Part shown: positions 23,208-34,082 of the stretch, piece after piece
Layout: every line of letters begins with the position of its first letter
How positions within the stretch are numbered: the first letter of the stretch is position 1
DNA from: Guillardia theta CCMP2712
Lineage: Eukaryota > Cryptophyceae > Pyrenomonadales > Geminigeraceae
DNA: 64,000 nucleotides
Reading direction: 5' to 3'
Assembly (NCBI RefSeq): GCF_000315625.1
Contig: NW_005434647.1
Location: forward strand, 323,097-387,096
Made by a program: the position numbers and the translations under genes
The notes under the pieces: generated by a model
Databases searched by the model: none
What the model was told of the DNA's origin: nothing
Seen by the model: the letters and a program-made list of their open reading frames with translations, nothing else

Positions 23208-24470
23208 TCAGGACATACCTATGAAGTTTTCGTAGTTTTCTAGAGCCATACGATGCTTCTCCGCGATGTAGGCGATGGAGCTAGACACGAGTGAGGGGAG
23301 AATGCAACATCGCAAGAATAGACCCTACCTCCCCAGAGTGAAGGCAAACCCTAGCAACAGGACGGGAGAACCAGCCCAACTCCAACTCTCTCCAAGTCCG
23401 GGGTATATCAACCCCAAAAACATCCCGAAGACCCAGAGGCCTACGACACGGCCTGACCCGATCATATTTGCAGGGATCATACCATACTGATGTCTCAACC
23501 ACCACATGATCGCAGTCCGGCCGAAGGCACCGAACAGAACCAGCAGCACCAGCCCGGCGATCATCGGGTACCGCCGGGCGGAGACGATCAGGTCGACGGT
23601 GCTCTCTACCGACCCGTTGTCCGATCCCGGCAAGATTTGAGCAAAGATCAACAAGATGATCCAACAAGACCCTTGTATCAACCCAATGATCACGTTCAGA
23701 GACCAGGGGTCTAGACCGTCGTCCACGAAGCCAAGCTCTCCTAGCAGACACTCAGTGGCTGTGCCGACTGCGTTTCCCGTTGAAAACAGTATTCCCCATA
23801 ACCAAAGTTCGCCTTTCACGTGCATCCCAAACAGTACGATCTCGTTCCCTTGCTCGGCATGGTGAAAGTCTTGTTCGACACTCTTCTCCAAGCTTGACTC
23901 CGACAGAGACAGCGACAGCGTCGTTGCGCAAAGCCCCACCAACGCTCCAGCTATGCAGCCCGCAAAGTACCGGGTCATCTTCGACTTCTTTGTGATGTAA
24001 GCTGAACCAAAAGCTGTGATCACAAGGATGCCAGCCTCCACAAGCACCCAGCTGCCACTGGGAGGGATGAACAGCAAGCTCAGAAAACCGAAGTACAGCG
24101 CAACCATGTCGGAGGCTGCAATCAGGCAATATCTTGACTTTGGCAACTGATGCGGCACACCAAAGTATTCACGGACGGTGTGGATGTTCGCCCAGGGAGC
24201 ACAGAGGAGTTTTGCTACACTCATCAAGTAACACAGGAACATGGGCTTCACTAAACGTTCACCTTCTGCACCTCGCAAGTTCAGAGAGCTGAAGCTTCTA
24301 GCAGAGTTCAGGTTGACAGCATGCGCAAGATACAGGACGGCGACAACCCCCACAAGTTTCGGGCTGCACAATGACAGATACTTATGGAGAGCATGCTTTC
24401 TTTCAGCAGCCGGCTGTGCCCTTTTCTCGTACTCGAGGGCACAGACAGGATCCGTGTACATCCTGCTCAT
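23208..24470 (-). CDS. Multi-pass membrane transporter, DMT-like
   Basis: ATG at 24470 (MSRMYTDPVCALEYEKRAQP). The first exon reaches about 23329 and encodes eight to ten hydrophobic segments, including VVAVLYLAHAVNL, MVALYFGFLSLLFIPP, YFAGCIAGALVGLCATTLSL, LNVIIGLIQGSCWIILLIF and PMIAGLVLLVLFGAFGRTA. A donor GGGAG|GTAGGG and an acceptor at about 23281 join AG to C in phase, giving a cytosolic tail SIAYIAEKHRMALENYENF and TGA at 23208-23210. Size (about 400 aa) and the GNAVGTATECLLGELGF-type loop resemble drug/metabolite (SLC35F-like) carriers. That family assignment is inference; substrate and membrane are unknown. Confidence 0.55.
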
Positions 24471-25030
24471 CTTGCTTCAGAAGAAGCTCAAGCTTCTTGT
24501 TGTACGGAGAAGCCAGCCTGGTGGACTGCTGGTTTCAGACTGCACTCAGCGCAGCAGGTGCAGCAGAAAGAAATAGATCGGCAGGAGCCAGGCAAGAGAA
24601 AGAATAGGAGAGGAGGAGGAGAGTTGGTGGCGCAGGATCAGAGAAGCTGTTGTGGGCGGAGCAGGCAGAGCAGTGTCCTGACCGATGCCTAGTGGGGAGC
24701 TCTTTCTGAAGGGAGGGCGGGGGGGAGGTAGGGGTATTTAGGGACAGGGGAAGAGTCGTACTTAAGCCTATCACATCATTAGTGATAATTCATAGGTAAG
24801 ACGTTAATGCAGAAGACCTATCCACTCCTCTTTCTCTTTCAAATACCACCACCCCTCAGGATTGTTTTCCTTCCCACCCCGCGCACGATGAGCCCCTTCC
24901 ATCACCCCACTAACCTTTGCCAAATAGGGAAAACTACCCTACCCACCCCCTATTCATATTGAGTGTTTTAAAGGCAATGGATTTTAGTTTTTAGTACCCC
25001 CATTATTCACACCAATAACACCGGTGGGAC
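24471..25030. other. Intergenic with C-rich arm
   Basis: Upstream of the transporter gene. From about 24830 to 24960 the plus strand is C-rich with TACCCCACC/CTACCCACCCC-type words, the reverse complement of the GGGTAGG words found beyond the adjoining GC island. No gene is seen. Confidence 0.5.
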
Positions 25031-25760
25031 CCATCACGTCCCCATGAGTTTTTACTCACTGAGTCAGCGGTGAAGGTGACTGAGGGAATTGCACGACCCG
25101 GTGACCCGGCGTCGCCCGGTACGGTACCGTCGGTAGCCGGCGGGCCCGGACTCGCCCGGAGTGACCGTGGCCCCGGCCGGCGCGGCCCGGCGGCGGGCCG
25201 GGCAACTTTTGCACCCGGCGTACGGCCCACTGGGCCAGCCTCGGGAGTCAGCCGCCGGCCGCGGCCGGGCCCGCGGCCCGGCCGCAGCCCGGCTCAGCGG
25301 GCTAACACACAGTGGCACTGCCACCGCGGCGCCGCACTGTCACTGCCGGCCGCCCGGCACTGCACTGAGGCTGGGCCGGGGCCACGCTCAGTCCGGGGCA
25401 GCCCCGCCCGGCCGGCCGGCGGGGGGCCAGGCGGCCAGGCACCGGGAGTCTCACAGGCTCTCACGGTGAGTGACAGTGACAGCCACAGAGCCGGCCCGCC
25501 GGGCCCCGGCAGCGGCCGCCCGGCGGCGCGCGGCCCGCCACTGGGCGCCGGGCCCCCCGCCGGCCGCGGCCGCCGGCCACTGACTTCGAGGCTCCGCCGG
25601 GCCGGGCCGCACAGCGTGACCCGCAGTGACCCCCGCGTGGCGGCCGGGCATGCCCGCCCGGGGGGCGGGCCGGGCGCCGACTCAGGGCCCGGCCTCCGGG
25701 GCAGCCTGAGAAAGCTTGCCGCCAACACTGGCAAGTGGGCCGACCAAGTTCCGGAAGCCT
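25031..25760. repeat. GC-extreme island 2
   Basis: A block of about 700 bp dominated by GGCCGGG/CCCGGCC words with interspersed ACTCACTGAGTCA, GTGAGTGACAGTGAC and CAGTGACCC. It contains GTACGGTACCGTC (25119-25131), found again in the island at 38.4 kb. It lies between a C-rich arm on the left and G-rich arms on the right. ORFs through it are artefacts of the lack of stop codons. Confidence 0.6.
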
Positions 25761-27538
25761 TCAAGCCCGGCCAAAAGAGCTGCAGCGGCTTGCTGAGGGC
25801 GGGTGGCCTGTTCGGGGGGACTAATCACTGGGGTAGGGTGCTCATTGTAACTTATTACTGAAGGGTAGGGTCTTCCAAGGACCGGGTAGGGATTCAAATC
25901 CCATCGCAGAATATCAACCGGGTACGTTACAGATCGAAGTAGGTAGGGTAGTAAAATCTCAATTACCTTGGTGGGTAGGACATGGAATTGGTGGGTAGGG
26001 GTCTCAAAGATGTAAACTCCGGGTAGGATCGGTAGCATCAAGGGGTGGGGGTACTACATGGCTAAAAGATTGATGGGAGGGGTGTAGCCACCACGCCCTC
26101 GGGCTCCGGGCAATTAGACCACCAGGGGTGGGTAATGGAAATACCGGGTAGTCCCTCCATAGATGTCATGGCTGGTCATCGAAACTTACGAAGGCAGACC
26201 TCGGAGGATACGGCTGAAACATTAGTGATTCACTTACAATTTTTGTTGACTTGTGACAGCATCCCAGCACACGTGAACAATTGCTGAGAGAAAGCATATC
26301 GGGATACGGGGTAGGGTACACATATACAAAGGAAAGGGGGTGACGTAGGGTGGGGTCAATAAGGTTTTAGAGGGGTCAGCTTCAGAGAAACAGTGGGTAC
26401 TTGATGGTGATTAGGGGGTGGGGGTGGAGGCAGCCGAACAAAACTTTAGTCAATTTTGTCCTCCTCTTTTCGAATGGCCGGCGGTAAAGAAATACCGAAA
26501 GGGGTCATATGAGGATCCGGAAAATGTATTTAAGGTTTAGTTATCTTCGTTGTGGTAGCCAAGGAAGGTCAGGATCCAGCCTCTTGGGAAAGCTACCTCA
26601 TGGACTGATCACGCGTTCGGACGCTTGCAAGGTCTTTTTCCCTGGGTATACAAGATCCTAAAATTTATAAATATACGTATAGGTAAAATTCATATACCTC
26701 TACTATATCATCCACAAATCCTCGGCCCCTGTTGGGGGCGGCACTACCTTCCGATGTAGCCCCACACCCCCAACAAATAATTTGAATGGTACTAAAATAT
26801 TACTTGAGCTAAACTACAGGTACAAAATGTCAGGGGTATACAGGGTATGTGGTTGAAAAATATGAATCGTAGGGTAGTTTCTGGCTGAAGAAGAGGCAGG
26901 TCGGTTGCGGCGGCGCGGCAGTGGATGAGTAGCTTAGGTGGGTAACAAACGTGTTCTGGCCATGAACAAGGAGCTGTTTTTGCATTCATAATGCATGTTC
27001 TTATCGATCTGGTAGTTTCTGTGTTTTGTCTTGTGCAGCCTACGTGCGATCTTGAGCCGATGGCCTAGAATGCAGACGTCATCTCTCGTGTGTCGTTTTT
27101 TTGTACTAAATTGTTAGGAGGTTCGCGTAATGATTGCATGGGCATGTGGTGATATGCATATTTCTCTTGATAGGTGATACTTCTTTATATCCCAGTTCTT
27201 CAAACAGTTGTTGTACACAAGCACTCTCGCTCTTTTAATTTTTCACCTCGCAAAGCTTGAAGAGCTTGATCTGTTTTTCTATTGCCTGTTTCTACGACGT
27301 TCTTATGCTGGATGCATTTTCCTTGTTGCAGTTGTGATGTCGGGTGACTGATCCTTCATTCGCTCTGCAAGCGAATTGCATATTGATTTTGTAATGTCAC
27401 AATTTTTTTGCCACTCATCGTGTATCTGATTTCTCCTGCATTTACAGATATCTTTGAAAGAAGTTAGGGCTACTCAAGATTTCAAGTAACAAAATTTGCG
27501 GGTGCAAAGGAGTTTAGAGAACAAGAGATAGTGGGAAC
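25761..27538. other. Gene-free region with G-rich GGGTAGG tracts; GSK3 upstream region
   Basis: From 25800 to about 26450 the plus strand has dozens of GGGTAGG, GGGGTAGGG and GGTGGGTAGG words, potential G-quadruplex formers. From 26650 the sequence becomes AT-rich and ordinary, probably promoter and 5' UTR of the kinase gene. No ORF looks protein-like and no tRNA was seen. Confidence 0.5.
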
Positions 27539-28848
27539 ATGGCTGATCAAGACGGAGACAAGAAGCCACTGTTGACCGATGAGAAAGTGATTGGGAATGG
27601 CTCATTTGGAGTTGTGTTTCAAGCGAAACTTGTGGAGACAGGCGAAATTGTAGCGGTGAAGAAAGTGTTACAGGATAAGCGATTTAAGGTAGATGTCTGT
27701 GCTTTGATTCTTGTATCTTGGCTCATGCAATGGCGAAAACAGAATCGCGAACTCCAAATCATGAAGCAGCTGAAACATACTAACGTTGTTGAGCTGAAAA
27801 GCTGCTTCTATTCCAAAGGGGACAAGGTTAGATTGATTTTCCACTAGTTCTTGTTTGATGATTTAATCGATCATGTTTTACAGCCAGATGAAGTTTATCT
27901 GAATTTAGTCCTGGAATTCGTGCCGGAAACAATATATAGAATTGTAAAACACTATAGCAGAACGAAGCGCGTTGTTCCAGGTGTTTTTATTAAGGTGATA
28001 TCATCCCTTTCTTCACTTATTAGTGCAAACTGAGATGTGTTTCAGCTTTACATGTATCAGGTTGCCAGAGCACTTGCATACATTCACCAGCTTGGAATAT
28101 GCCATCGAGATATTAAGCCACAGAATCTTCTTCTAGATCCGCAAACTCATGCTGTCAAATTATGTGACTTTGGAAGCGCAAAGATGCTCGTCAAAGGAGA
28201 GGCGAACATTGCATACATCTGTTCTCGTTATTACAGAGCACCGGAACTTATTTTTGGAGCGACTGATTACACAACGGCAATCGACACTTGGTCTTACGGA
28301 TGCGTTTTTGCGGAGCTAATGCTCGGACAGCCCTTGTTTCCTGGTGAGAGCAATGTGGATCAGGTACAGTTTCAGTGATCTCGATGCTGTTTTGTGAACT
28401 TGTTTGCAGTTGGTTGAGATCATCAAGGTTGTGGGAACTCCAACAAGGGAAGAAATTCAATGCATGAATCCGAACTACACAGAATTCAGGTTTCCTCAGA
28501 TCAAGGCTCACCCATGGGCAAAGGCAAGATGCAACTTCTGCAACATCTGCAGTCTGACCCTGTTCTCAGGTTTTCAGAGCAAAGGCACACCCCGATGCGA
28601 TCGACCTGATTTCGAAGCTTTTGCAGTACATCCCCGAAAAGAGGGTAACCCCGATGCAGTCCTGCGCTCATGCGTATTTCGACGAGCTGCGTGATCCGAA
28701 TCTCCACCTCCCTAACATGAAACTGCCGCCTCTGTTTGATTTCACCCCCGAAGAAGTTCGCGCGGGAGGGGAACTGATGAGAAAGCTCATTCCTCCCCAT
28801 TACCAGGGTCAGTCAAGTGGTGCTGCTTCCTCTTCAGAAAGGCGTTAG
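27539..28848 (+). CDS. GSK3: Glycogen synthase kinase 3 (GSK3/shaggy family)
   Basis: Six exons: 27539-27688, 27743-27826, 27884-27994, 28046-28363, 28410-28523, 28570-28848. The product is about 350 aa. Visible kinase features are the Gly loop ([15 protein letters not shown]), the ATP-binding Lys in [10 protein letters not shown], the catalytic loop [11 protein letters not shown], the DFG motif in [10 protein letters not shown], and the activation loop [20 protein letters not shown] with the GSK3-type Tyr. The phosphate-pocket Arg in QNRELQIM and the C-terminal signature [16 protein letters not shown] fix the family. It phosphorylates primed Ser/Thr substrates in the cytosol and nucleus. The N-terminal inhibitory RxxTS segment of animal GSK3 is absent. 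Intron 5 (28524-28569) begins with GC rather than GT, yet the protein across it is exactly collinear with the family. Confidence 0.95.
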
Positions 28849-29156
28849 GATCGATCAGAACACAGGAGAAGGGCGAAATTGAGGGATGGGGCATGCAAAT
28901 TTCTTTGGATGGGGAATGGACTCTTCTACATGTCAGATGTGTGATCAGCTTCTTGAGGTCGAAACGAAGTTGTTTACAAAAGCAAGTCAAATCTCCAGAT
29001 GCTGTACAACATTCTTGTACAAATCTTATTAGATCTGTTGAAAGTAACGAACATTTTAATCCTAGCTTTGCAGTAGCTTTGCAGTAAATCGTTGGTATAT
29101 TGGATCACGACAAGCAAGTCTTGTTGCATCGAATCCATGCACGTCAGTAGTTGGTT
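28849..29156. other. Convergent spacer, GSK3 3' UTR
   Basis: 308 bp of moderate AT content between the GSK3 stop and the stop of the LysM gene. Nothing beyond UTR is seen. Confidence 0.5.
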
Positions 29157-30392
29157 TCAATCCATGGAGCAGGGAATGAGGCACAAGACTTGACCAGGCG
29201 AGATCGCAGAGGGGTCGGAGATGTCAGGGTTGATCTGAAGAATCTTCTTCACCGTCGTCCTGAAACGGCTGGCTACATGCTCGAGGTCTTCGCCAACTTT
29301 GATGGCGTACAAGGGCCCGAGGTGAATGATGGCGTTAGTTGCAGTGATCTCGTCCGGATCTCCGAAGGCCGTGGTGGGCGAGAGAGGATCAGGATGGAGC
29401 TCAGACATGCCATTGGTGTTCCACAGCTGCAGCCAGTTGGAGCTGAAGTCGAACCTCCTGTTGATGGAGTGCAGAGAGTCCCCAGCCTGGATACAGTACT
29501 TGCACTTGGGGACGAGGACTATAATGCACCTCTGGATGGCGAGGATAGAATTGACGTCTGCGTCTGAAGCTACGAAGCAAGCGGTGAAGTTCTTGTTCTC
29601 ATGACCTGGCGATGCTTTCCAGCGCAGGCATTTCTTGCAAGGCCCCGGGGCATAAGAAGGAGGCTCAGCGCTGCTGACAGGGAACAGCGGGTTGAGAGTT
29701 GAAGGGTAGGAGCTGGGCTGACAGGTCGAGTCGAAGGCCGCTGCGTACGCTTGGTCGACTCCAGTCAAGAAGATGTCCGTATGTGTTCGGTTGTACTGAT
29801 CCTGCGCTTGCACACAAACTTCCAGGTCACACCCAACTGGACTGTGGAAGACCTGGCCATCTAGCGGAGAAAGGGAGTCGAAGACGATCTTAGGGGCCAG
29901 CACGGATACGTAGAAGCACTTCTTGACGGAACAGCTGATCATGTTGGTTGGCATCGCGACCACACAGACTGAGTAGTTGGTCCCGACCTGCTCTCTGTTG
30001 GGCGTCCACAAGAAGCTCTTGCAGACGCTCGAGTAAGGGTCGGTCAGGGTCGAGACTCGAACTTCGCCATAGCACGAGCTGGGCATGAACGATGCTCCGT
30101 TGGGCAGCCCTGGGTCCTCGCTCGCGAACGCTGAGAGCTGCTGATCGGAGTTCCACCAGACCGTCACGTTCATTTGGAGCTGCGAGTCCGGTATCATGAG
30201 CATGTTCTCCGCGGGTATGCTCCTGGGCCCATAGACCGGCATGTTGTTGACGGAGCGAGTCGGGTCGGTCACATCCCCCTTGATGCCCAGGCTCGCCTTG
30301 AAGTCGATGTTAACGGCAGGCGAGCATGACTGAGCAGTGCAGTCGCTCCATAGGACTGCCAAGACGAGGATCGAGAGAGGCTTGAGGTGCAT
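29157..30392 (-). CDS. Secreted LysM-domain protein
   Basis: Single-exon ORF of 411 aa; the ATG is at 30392 (MHLKPLSILVLAVLWSDCTA, signal peptide). The middle 200 residues are Cys-rich with N-x-T sites (CYGEVRVSTLTDPYSSVC, SVKKCFYVSVLAPKIVF) and no recognised fold. The C-terminal third holds two LysM-like modules: CIQAGDSLHSINRRFDFS...NWLQLWNTN, and YAIKVGEDLEHVASRFRTT followed by ILQINPDI...ISPGQVLCLIPC. LysM modules bind N-acetylglucosamine polymers (chitin, peptidoglycan). A secreted or wall/periplast glycan-binding role, possibly in bacterial recognition or feeding, is inferred. The LysM cores are flanked by Cys pairs. It is intronless although its neighbours are intron-rich. Confidence 0.75.
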   Translation of the reverse strand: MHLKPLSILVLAVLWSDCTAQSCSPAVNIDFKASLGIKGDVTDPTRSVNNMPVYGPRSIPAENMLMIPDSQLQMNVTVWWNSDQQLSAFASEDPGLPNGASFMPSSCYGEVRVSTLTDPYSSVCKSFLWTPNREQVGTNYSVCVVAMPTNMISCSVKKCFYVSVLAPKIVFDSLSPLDGQVFHSPVGCDLEVCVQAQDQYNRTHTDIFLTGVDQAYAAAFDSTCQPSSYPSTLNPLFPVSSAEPPSYAPGPCKKCLRWKASPGHENKNFTACFVASDADVNSILAIQRCIIVLVPKCKYCIQAGDSLHSINRRFDFSSNWLQLWNTNGMSELHPDPLSPTTAFGDPDEITATNAIIHLGPLYAIKVGEDLEHVASRFRTTVKKILQINPDISDPSAISPGQVLCLIPCSMD

Positions 30393-31961
30393 TGTGCGAT
30401 GTCGCACTGGCAGTTGTTCAGAGAGACATGCAGCTTCTTGGGCCCCGCCGTTACAGCGATTGCTTGCCTGGAAACAACAAAACGCACGTCAGATTCGATT
30501 TAGGCATCTTGTCAAGGGAGACAATCGTATCGTTGTTCTACTCTCCGATATTCCATCTACAATGCGTCACCCCGAGACTCTCCCCTGCCGCGCCTTCTCA
30601 GCCTGCTCCTGAGGTTCCGAGCCAGTCTGCCTCCACGTCAGGCTCCCTTGCTACCTTCAAGTTCAGTACGGTTCCTGTAGAGTCAAGTTTGGCAACTCTA
30701 TCAGACCCTTCCTCCCTCAGTCCCTTCGAGTCTCAGTCCGTACGAACCCATCTTCTGGGACGTACCACTGTAATACAATGACATCATATTGCCACCATCT
30801 CCTTCATCTCCCCCCGCTGCCATCGACACGCCGCATGGACGGGGCTGCCCCGCCATGATCAGCTGCCATGATGATCCGTCAGTTGACATCACCGTTACGT
30901 ATAGTAGATCTTCTGTAACGTTCTGATGCAAAAATCGGTTAAGGAACGTTACTCTTGCAGGAAGGATAAGAGCAGGTAGCTGAGCTGCATATGGGGTAGG
31001 GGTGGTCATTAGTTACATCCTCAGATTTCAGTACCGGTGTTTTTAGCACGATGAGAGGTATATCACCCTACTTATATTGGTCAAAGTAGGGGTAGAGATG
31101 CACCTCGGGGGGTGTGGTGGACATATTAACAGAAAGTGGTGGGTAGGGGTAACATAATTTGAGATGCGGCAGGGTGGGGGTGTGGAGTTGAAGATACTGG
31201 CGGGACCACGTGGAGATGGTGGGCATGAGCAGAGGAGGGAGGGAGAGGAAGGGAGAGAGAAGAGAAGGAAGGTGGGGAGGAGGGGGAGGAGGGAGGAAGA
31301 GGAATGATGGGAAGGAGGAGGGGGGGTGCCGAGGAGAGTTTAGGAAGGGAAAAGCAGTTGTGATGGCAGGAGGAAAGAGATTTGGACGGTGTAGGGAGGG
31401 GAGGGGAAAGTAAAGTGGGGAAAATGAAGAGCGCAGAGGGAGAAGAGGATGATTTTCAGGTGGACTTGAGGTCAGGGGAGAAGGAAAGGACGTGGTGAGG
31501 GATGACATGCAAGCAATAGGAGCAGATGTCGGAGAATGAGAGTGCAGAGAGCAGAGGGGGGGCGGGCACCTTTTGGTTCTCGTTACGATGTCTAGCGAGA
31601 GTTGCAATGACTCGCCATGTTTCACTTTGGAGAGAAGCGATTGTGAGTTGAATCGATGAAGAGTAGCACAGTGATAGGTGAGATTTGAGCTGATGGGCAG
31701 CATTCGGGTTCGTTGTTGCATACCTACAAGCATAGATGCTGTGCCATGTTGTCCTCGCAGAGTTGGGAGCCGCGCGACTCCGAGGAAGAACTTGAGTTGA
31801 CATGAGGAAGAACTCGAGTTGACTTGCGCATCGGACAGGTCACTGCTTCATGTGAATTTCGGGGAATGACAAAAAGTGAGGCCGAAAGGGAACCACTAAC
31901 GAGCGGTAAGCTGAGCCCCTCGTCGGAGCCTGAGGCTGGCGGCTGACGCCTTGGGGCAGAA
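30393..31961. other. Intergenic, G-rich microsatellite-like patches
   Basis: 1.57 kb. Around 31050-31200 the plus strand has GGGGTAGGGGT and GGGTGGGGGT words. 31220-31460 is purine-rich (GGGAGGAGGAGG), giving a long proline/serine-rich ORF on the other strand that has no protein character. The proximal part probably holds the promoter of the LysM gene and, at 31740-31960, that of the anion transporter. No gene is supported. Confidence 0.45.
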
Positions 31962-33886
31962 ATGGTTGAAATGGACTCCACCCATCCAAATCCGATCGCG
32001 AACCCCTCGAAACCCCATGTGAGCAACGTGAAATGGACCCCCTTCATGACCGCCGCCTTCTTCTTCCTCGTCATCATGAACTGGCCGGGTCAGGCTCCTC
32101 TCGCTCGCGGCTGCGCGCGGGGCTGACGGGTGCTGCAGGCGAGATGCAGTTTGAGGGGAAGCCGATCCCAGCTGCCAAACGTAAGTCTGCGGGCTGGCTG
32201 CCTCCGGTCGGAAGGGTCTGAGTCCAGCTCCAGGTTGCCTTGCTATCCTGGTGTCCGTCTCCACCCTGTGGGCTACAGAAGCAATCCCCCTCTACGTGAC
32301 GTCCTTGCTGATCCCCGTCTTGACGGTTGGTAGCGGTGCCCTGCTGCCTCTTGCGGGCAAGTGCAAGCAGGGCGATACAGGTGTGCGCAAGTGCGATGAT
32401 CGCTGTTTGCCATGACTCGTGTTTGTCCAGAATGTATCGCTGCTCAGTACAGCCCTCTGAGCCCCAGTGCAGCTGCGAGGGAGATTTGTGGGCAGTTCTT
32501 CGATCCTACAGTTCTCTTGTTCATGGCTGGATTCTCGATCGGGGCAGTGATGGAGAAGCAGCGGCTCTCTAACATGATCGCCAGCATCCTTCTCCGCCCT
32601 TTTGGAAACAAACCTGAGAATGTCCTGCTGGGCATCATGTCTCTCGGCACGTTCCTCTCCATGTGGATCAGCAACGTTCCCTCGTCAGTCCTCTGTGTCA
32701 GTCTGGCTCAACCTATCATACATCAGCTGCCCAACAGGGACCCTTACGCCAAGGCGCTGCTGATCGGTATTGCAATCAGCAACAACATCGGGGGAATGAC
32801 AACGCCCATCGCTTCTCCTCAGAACGTCATCGCGTTCAACTGGTGCAGCGTGACAGGAAACCCTGTCTCCTTCATGGGCTGGTTGTGCCTCACCATCCCT
32901 TACTGTGGTATCCTCTTGCTGGCTGCATGGTACATCATCCGCTTCCGGTATCCTCCCCAGCTGAGGACCCTACAGATCTCAGAGCTGACACGAGAGCAGC
33001 CGAGGATGAACCCGTCACAGGTCCTGGCCTTGGGCGTCACCACCTGCACTGTCGTGGCGTGGGCATTTTGGAAGCCTCTCGATCTCGAGCCGATCTTCGG
33101 CTCCATGGGCTTGCTGGGGATTATTCCGATCGCCATCTTCTTCAGCTCGGGGCTTCTTGACAGGAACGACTTCCACAACGGCCTCAACTGGTCTGTCCTT
33201 GTGCTCATCGGCGGAGGGTTGGCCCTTGGGCACGTGATGGAACGCTCCTACCTCCTCCACATCATGTCGTCGACCATCCAGGAGTCCCTCAGCGGAGCGA
33301 ACCTCTGGACGTTCACAACGGCCTTCTCCTCGTTCATGGCCATCATCGCCAACTTCGTTTCGTCGACGGTCGCCGCCATCATCATCCTGCCCGTCGTTGC
33401 CAACGTGGGCAAGTCGATCGGGCAGGCCAACGTCATGATCATCGCCTCCGTCTTCATGGATTCCGCAGCGATGGCGCTGCCCGTCTCTTCCTTCCCCAAC
33501 ACTAACTCGTTCGCTGTCCTCCGGAGAGGACCAGTTCCGACGATCGAGGACGGCGAGGACGAGAACTCCAAGGATGGCAGCAACAAGTCTGGTAGGATCG
33601 ACTTATTCTCGTGATCCCCGTTCCTCCTCCTCCTCAGCATCATCATCATCATCACCACCACCACCATGCCCCCCTCCTTATTCTCACAGGCTCCTCTCTC
33701 ACTCTCGTGTAGCAGGCAATGGCTCTGTGCTGGAGGTGCAGGATTACGTCATCACCGGAGGGCTGGTGACCCTCGTCGCTCAGGTCCGTCCAGCCTCGTC
33801 TGTGCCATGAGACCTGACGTCTCTCCTTGCAGCTCGAGGTCTCCACCATCGGCTTCCTCCTCCTCCGCGGCATCGTCGGCAGGTGA
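31962..33886 (+). CDS. DASS-family anion (phosphate/dicarboxylate) transporter, PHO91-like
   Basis: ATG at 31962 (MVEMDSTHPNPIANPSKPHV), then a TM segment TAAFFFLVIMNWP. Short exons lead to CLAILVSVSTLWATEAIPLY and VTSLLIPVLTVG, the signature opening of the DASS/SLC13 family. A large exon (about 32431-33590) gives FDPTVLLFMAGFSIGAVMEK, the hairpin AISNNIGGMTTPIASPQN (first Na+/anion-site motif) and later helices. Near its end comes MALPVSSFPNTNSFAV, the second repeat's hairpin. Two further exons end STIGFLLLRGIVGR at TGA 33884-33886. The TEAIPLYVT sequence is closest in style to fungal PHO87/90/91 phosphate carriers, but no N-terminal SPX regulatory domain is present. Substrate is inferred only; it is an integral membrane protein of the plasma membrane or vacuole. 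Confidence 0.8.
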
Positions 33887-34082
33887 TGGAGGCACCGAGA
33901 CGTCCGCCCGCCCCGGCCTTGTTTTTGTTGTCTCGATTATTCATTTTTGAGAATACTTTACACGCCCTAGCTCGCCCACTAGGTCCATTCCTCCTTTCCT
34001 CAACTCCCCCCCCCTTCCCCCTCCCTTCCTACCACAGCAGCACGCCTTCTTTTCCCTCCCTGTCCCCCGCACGGGCATCTGA

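Noticed and set aside
25070-25861. Long ORFs through GC islands (for example 263 codons here)
   Set aside because: Stop codons are rare in nearly pure G+C DNA; several frames on both strands are open at once and none has protein-like composition.
25800-26450. Telomeric repeat relic from GGGTAGG words
   Set aside because: The words are irregularly spaced and never form a tandem TTTAGGG- or TTAGGG-type array.
31068-31733. 221-codon Ser/Pro-rich ORF on the minus strand
   Set aside because: It is the complement of a purine-rich tract, with no start context, domain or splice support.
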